DNA from: Patagioenas fasciata
Taxonomy: Eukaryota; Chordata; Aves; Columbiformes; Columbidae
Assembly: GCF_037038585.1 (NCBI RefSeq)
Contig: NC_092521.1
Span: 103,494,398-103,558,397 of the forward strand
Length of the DNA stretch: 64,000 nt
Reading direction: 5' to 3'
Made by a program: the position numbers and the translations under genes. Within the stretch, counting starts at the first letter, position 1. Every line of letters starts with the position of its first letter. The notes below the pieces were generated by a model. It was not told the origin of the DNA and ran no database searches. It was given only the letters and a program-made list of their open reading frames with translations. Shown here one piece after another: positions 60,268 to 64,000 of the stretch.

Positions 60268-63200
60268 GGTTGGGTTAGGTTTAGATTTGGGGTTAGGGCT
60301 TGGGGTTAGGTTTAGATTTGGGGTTAGGTTTAGATTTGGGGTTAGGGGTTGGGGTTAGCGGTTGGGGTTAGGTTTAGATTTGGGGTTAGGGGTTGGGGTT
60401 AGGTTTAGATTTGGGGTTAGGGGTTGGGGTTAGAGTTTGGGGTTAGGTTTAGATTTGGGGTTAGGGGTTGGGGTTAGGGGTTGGGTTTAGGGGTTGGGGT
60501 TAGGTTTAGATTTGGGATTAGGGGTTGAGGTTAGGTTTAGATTTGGGGTTAGGTTTATATTTGGGGTTAGGGGTTGGGGTTAGGTTTAGATTTGGGGTTA
60601 TGTTTAGATTTGAGGTTAGGGGTTGGGGTTAGGTTTAGATTTGGGGTTAGGTTTCTATTTGGGGTTAGGGGTTGGGGTTAGGTTTAGATTTGGGGATAGG
60701 TTTAGATTTGGGGTTAGGTGTTGGGGTTAGGTTTAGATTTGTGGTTAGGTTTAGATTTGGGTATAGGTTTAGATTTGGGGTTAGGGGTTGAGGTTAGGTT
60801 TAGATTTGGGGTTAGTTTTAGATTTGGGGTTAGGGGTTGGGGTTAGGTTTAGATTTGGGGTTAGGTTTAGATTTGGGGTTAGGGGTTGGGGTTAGGTTTA
60901 GATTTGGGTTTAGGGGTTGGGGTTAGGTTTAGATTTGGGGTTAGGTTTAGATTTTGGGGTTAGGTTTAGATTTGGGGTTAGGGGTTGGGGTAAGGGATTT
61001 GGGTTAGGGGTTGGGATTAGGTTTAGATTTGGGGTTAGGTTTAGATTTGGGGTTTAGATTTGGGGTTAGGTTTAGATTTGGGCTTAGGGGTTGGGGTTAG
61101 GTTTAGATTTGGGGTTAGGGGTTGAGGTTAGGTTTAGATTTGGGGTTAGGGGTTGGGGTTAGGTTTAGATTTGGGGTTAGGTTTAGATTTGGGTTTAGGG
61201 GTTGGGGTTAGGTTTAGATTTGGGGTTAGGGGTTGGGGTTAGGGGTTGGGGTTAGGTTTAGATTTGCGGTTAGGGGTTGGGGTTAGGTTTAGATTTGGGC
61301 TTAGGGGTTGGGGTTAGGGGTTGGGGTTAGGTTTAGATTTGGGGTTAGGATAGATTTGGGGTTAGGAGTTGGGGTTGGTTTAGATTTGGGGTTAGGTTTA
61401 GATCTGGGGTTAGGGGTTGGGGTTATGTTTAGATTTGGGGTTAGGTTTCTATTTGGGGTTAGGGGTTGGGGTTAGGTTTAGATTTGGGGTTAGGTTTAGA
61501 TTTGGGGTTAGGAGTTGGGGTTAGGTTTAGATTTGGGGTTAGGTTTAGATCTGGGGTTAGGGGTTGGGGTTATGTTTAGATTTGGGTATAGGTTTAGATT
61601 TGGGGTTAGGGGTTGGGGTTAGGTTTAGATTTGGGGTTAGGGGTTGGGGTTAGAGGTTGGGGTTAGGTTTCTATTTGGGGTTAGGTTTATATTTGGGGTT
61701 AAGGGTTGGGTTTAGGTTTAGATTTGGGGTTAGGTTTAGATTTAGGGTTAGGTTTTGGGGTTAGGTTTAGATTTGGGGTTAGGTTTAGATTTGGGGTTAG
61801 GGGTTGGGGTTAGGAACTGGGGTGAGGTTTAGATTTGGGGTTAGTGGTTGGGGTTAGGGGTTGGGGTTAGGTTTAGGTTTAGATTTGGGGTTAGGGGTTG
61901 GGGTTAGGGGTTGGGGTTAGGTTTAGATTTGGGGTTAGGTTTAGATTTGGGGTTAGGGGTTGGGGTTAGGTTTAGATTTGGGGTTAGGTTTAGATTTGGG
62001 GTTAGGTTTACATTTCGGGTTAGGGGTTGGGTTTAGGTTTAGATTTGGGGTTAGGGGTTGGAGTTAGGTTTAGATTTGGGGTTAGATTTAGATTTGGGGT
62101 TTACATTTGGGGTTAGGTTTAGATTTGGTGTTAGGGATGGGGTTAGGTTTAGATTTGGGGTTAGGTTTAGATTTGGTGTTAGGGGTTGAGGTTAGCTTTA
62201 GATTTGGGGTTAGGTTTAGATTTGGGGTTAGGTTTAGATTTGGGGTTAGGTTTACATTTCGGGTTAGGGGTTGGGTTTAGGTTTAGATTTGGGGTTAGGG
62301 GTTGGAGTTAGGTTTAGATTTGGGGTTAGATTTAGATTTGGGGTTTACATTTGGGGTTAGGTTTAGATTTGGTGTTAGGGTTGGGGTTAGGTTTAGATTT
62401 GGGGTTAGGGGTTGGGGTTAGAGGTTGGGGTTAGGTTTCTATTTGGGGTTAGGTTTATATTTGGGGTTAAGGGTTGGGTTTAGGTTTAGATTTGGGGTTA
62501 GGTTTAGATTTAGGGTTAGGTTTTGGGGTTAGGTTTAGATTTGGGGTTAGGTTTAGATTTGGGGTTAGGGGTTGGGGTTAGGAACTGGGGTGAGGTTTAG
62601 ATTTGGGGTTAGTGGTTGGGGTTAGGGGTTGGGGTTAGGTTTAGGTTTAGATTTGGGGTTAGGGGTTGGGGTTAGGGGTTGGGGTTAGGTTTAGATTTGG
62701 GGTTAGGTTTAGATTTGGGGTTAGGGGTTGGGGTTAGGTTTAGATTTGGGGTTAGGTTTAGATTTGGGGTTAGGTTTACATTTCGGGTTAGGGGTTGGGT
62801 TTAGGTTTAGATTTGGGGTTAGGGGTTGGAGTTAGGTTTAGATTTGGGGTTAGATTTAGATTTGGGGTTTACATTTGGGGTTAGGTTTAGATTTGGTGTT
62901 AGGGATGGGGTTAGGTTTAGATTTGGGGTTAGGTTTAGATTTGGTGTTAGGGGTTGAGGTTAGCTTTAGATTTGGGGTTAGGTTTAGATTTGGTGTTAGG
63001 GGTTGGGGTTAGGTTTCTATTTGGGGTTAGGTTTAGATTTGGGGTTAAGGGTTGGGGTTAGGTTTAGATTTGAAGTTAGGTTTAGATTTGGGGTTAGGTT
63101 TTGGGGTTAGGTTTAGATTTGGGGTTAGGTTTAGATTTAGGTTTAGGTGTTGGGGTTAGGTTTAGATTTGGGGTTAGGTTTAGATTTGGGGTTAGGGGTT

Positions 63201-63462
63201 GGGGTTAGGTTTAGATATGGGGTTAGGTTTAGATTTGGGGTTAGGAGTTGGGGTTAGGTTTAGATTTGGGGTTAGGTTTAGATTTGGGTTTAGGAGATGG
63301 GGTTAGGTTTAGATTTGGGGTTAGGTTTAGATTTGGGGTTTAGATTTGGGGTTAGGTTTAGATTTGGGGTTAGGTTTAGATTTGGGGTTAGAAGTTGGGG
63401 TTAGGGGTTTGGGTTGGGTGTTCGGGTTAGGTTTAGATTTGGGGTTAGGGTTTGGGGTTAGG
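60268..63462 (+). repeat. 3.2-kb type I HOR, unit 2
   Basis: Length is 3195 bp. Paired landmarks with unit 1, all at +3195, are TAAGGG 57796/60991, GAACTGG 58619/61814 and 59387/62582, TGAAG 59876/63071 and TATGGGG 60021/63216. TAGAGTTTGGGG (60431) replaces the TAGAGGTTGGGG of unit 1 and is shared with unit 3. Partial module J lies at about 63297-63462. Confidence 0.9.
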
Positions 63463-64000
63463 GGTTGGGTTAGGTTTAGATTTGGGGTTAGGGCTTGGGG
63501 TTAGGTTTAGATTTGGGGTTAGGTTTAGATTTGGGGTTAGGGGTTGGGGTTAGCGGTTGGGGTTAGGTTTAGATTTGGGGTTAGGGGTTGGGGTTAGGTT
63601 TAGATTTGGGGTTAGGGGTTGGGGTTAGAGTTTGGGGTTAGGTTTAGATTTGGGGTTAGGGGTTGGGGTTAGGGGTTGGGTTTAGGGGTTGGGGTTAGGT
63701 TTAGATTTGGGATTAGGGGTTGAGGTTAGGTTTAGATTTGGGGTTAGGTTTATATTTGGGGTTAGGGGTTGGGGTTAGGTTTAGATTTGGGGTTATGTTT
63801 AGATTTGAGGTTAGGGGTTGGGGTTAGGTTTAGATTTGGGGTTAGGTTTCTATTTGGGGTTAGGGGTTGGGGTTAGGTTTAGATTTGGGGATAGGTTTAG
63901 ATTTGGGGTTAGGTGTTGGGGTTAGGTTTAGATTTGTGGTTAGGTTTAGATTTGGGTATAGGTTTAGATTTGGGGTTAGGGGTTGAGGTTAGGTTTAGAT
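63463..64000 (+). repeat. 3.2-kb type I HOR, unit 3, cut by window end
   Basis: GGTTGGGTTAGG at 63463 and TAGAGTTTGGGG at 63626 fall exactly 3195 bp after their unit 2 partners. All 538 visible bases appear to follow unit 2, including GGGTATAGG near 63955. The unit presumably continues beyond the window. Confidence 0.88.

Larger units (their letters stand above)
1..64000 (+). repeat. Two-monomer G/T-rich satellite array filling the window
   Basis: Every line reads as a mix of an 18-bp monomer A (TTAGGTTTAGATTTGGGG) and a 13-bp monomer B (TTAGGGGTTGGGG), mostly as AB (31 bp) or AAB (49 bp). Both monomers start with TTAGG and end in GGGG. The G-rich strand is always the + strand; no inversion is seen. 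Cytosine is limited to a few recurrent variants such as TTTCTATTT, TTTACATTT, GGGCTT, GCGG and AGATCT. No unique sequence, transposon or gene interrupts the array, and both ends run off the window. The TTAGG content resembles telomeric repeats of animals, but no long run of TTAGGG, TTAGG or TTTAGGG occurs. A eukaryotic subtelomeric or heterochromatic satellite is the best inference; the species cannot be told from this sequence. Confidence 0.97.

Noticed and set aside
940..63990. The recurrent element GGAACTGGGGTGAGG as a protein-binding or regulatory site
   Set aside because: It is a fixed variant of monomer B that recurs because whole HOR units were copied. Nothing in its surroundings indicates a promoter or binding function, so it is used only as a landmark.
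1..64000. CRISPR-like array
   Set aside because: Repeats are contiguous with no unique spacers of constant size, and there are no cas-like genes. The spacing is plain tandem repetition.
1..64000. A true telomere tract
   Set aside because: No sustained TTAGGG, TTAGG, TTTAGGG or TTGGGG run is present. Short stretches such as GGGTTAGGGTTAG near 5094 and 23402 are variants of the A/B pattern.
1..64000. Transposable element, LTR or rDNA within the array
   Set aside because: No coding remnants, poly(A) tails, terminal inverted repeats, target-site duplications or rRNA-like sequence were found by eye. Every abrupt change is between one A/B arrangement and another.
1..64000. Pure assembly artefact
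   Set aside because: Copies differ by scattered substitutions, 13/18/31-bp steps and private markers that follow duplication order, as real satellites do. Errors in copy number cannot be excluded without reads, especially for the units at 57-64 kb.

Overview
The whole 64 kb is one uninterrupted, head-to-tail, G/T-rich tandem-repeat array. I see no protein-coding gene, RNA gene, transposon, CRISPR array or unique sequence. Both window ends lie inside the array, so its true length is unknown and exceeds 64 kb. Such a long, gene-free, satellite-like tract points to a eukaryotic nuclear genome. The TTAGG/TTAGGGG-rich text resembles degenerate telomeric repeats, so a subtelomeric or heterochromatic site is likely, but this is inference. 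I cannot name the organism.

Two short monomers build nearly everything: A, an 18-mer (TTAGGTTTAGATTTGGGG), and B, a 13-mer (TTAGGGGTTGGGG). They combine mostly as AB (31 bp) and AAB (49 bp), with occasional BB or BBB runs. Cytosine is very rare on the + strand, and the orientation never inverts. Point variants of A and B recur in a fixed order and define longer higher-order repeat (HOR) modules. Type I carries GTTTTTGATTT, TTTCGATTT, TAGCGGTTGG, GGTAAGGGATTT and GGAACTGGGG followed by GGTTAGG. Type II carries TTTAAATTTGGGC, TTTATATGTGGGG and GGAACTGGGG followed by GGCTAGG or GGACTAGG. A linker module J carries GGAGATGGGG, AGAAGTTGGGG, GGGTTGGGTGTT and TTTAAATTCAGGG.

Layout (boundaries approximate): type I 1-2640; J 2641-3000; type II 3001-8100; a local type I HOR array 8101-20640; J 20641-21020; alternating II, I, II, I segments 21021-28040; a divergent shuffled island 28041-29150; a mixed segment 29151-29690; type I 29691-32200; J 32201-32570; type II 32571-38560; type I 38561-41100; then II 41101-46800, I 46801-47440, II 47441-53050, I 53051-55256, II 55257-56650, and type I 56651-64000.

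Segmental duplications are superimposed on this: a ~6.3-kb tandem pair (41.1-53.7 kb), a 3602-bp-offset pair (52.1-58.9 kb), a ~3.19-kb HOR in two copies plus a third cut by the window end (57.1-64 kb), a ~3.0-kb pair (22.0-27.8 kb), a 996-bp pair (33.0-35.0 kb), a 770-bp pair (13.8-15.4 kb) and a 637-bp pair (37.0-38.3 kb). Nothing in the window acts as a gene system. The biology lies in the array itself: its two-level organisation, its dense G-quadruplex potential, its extreme strand asymmetry and its evidently recent turnover.
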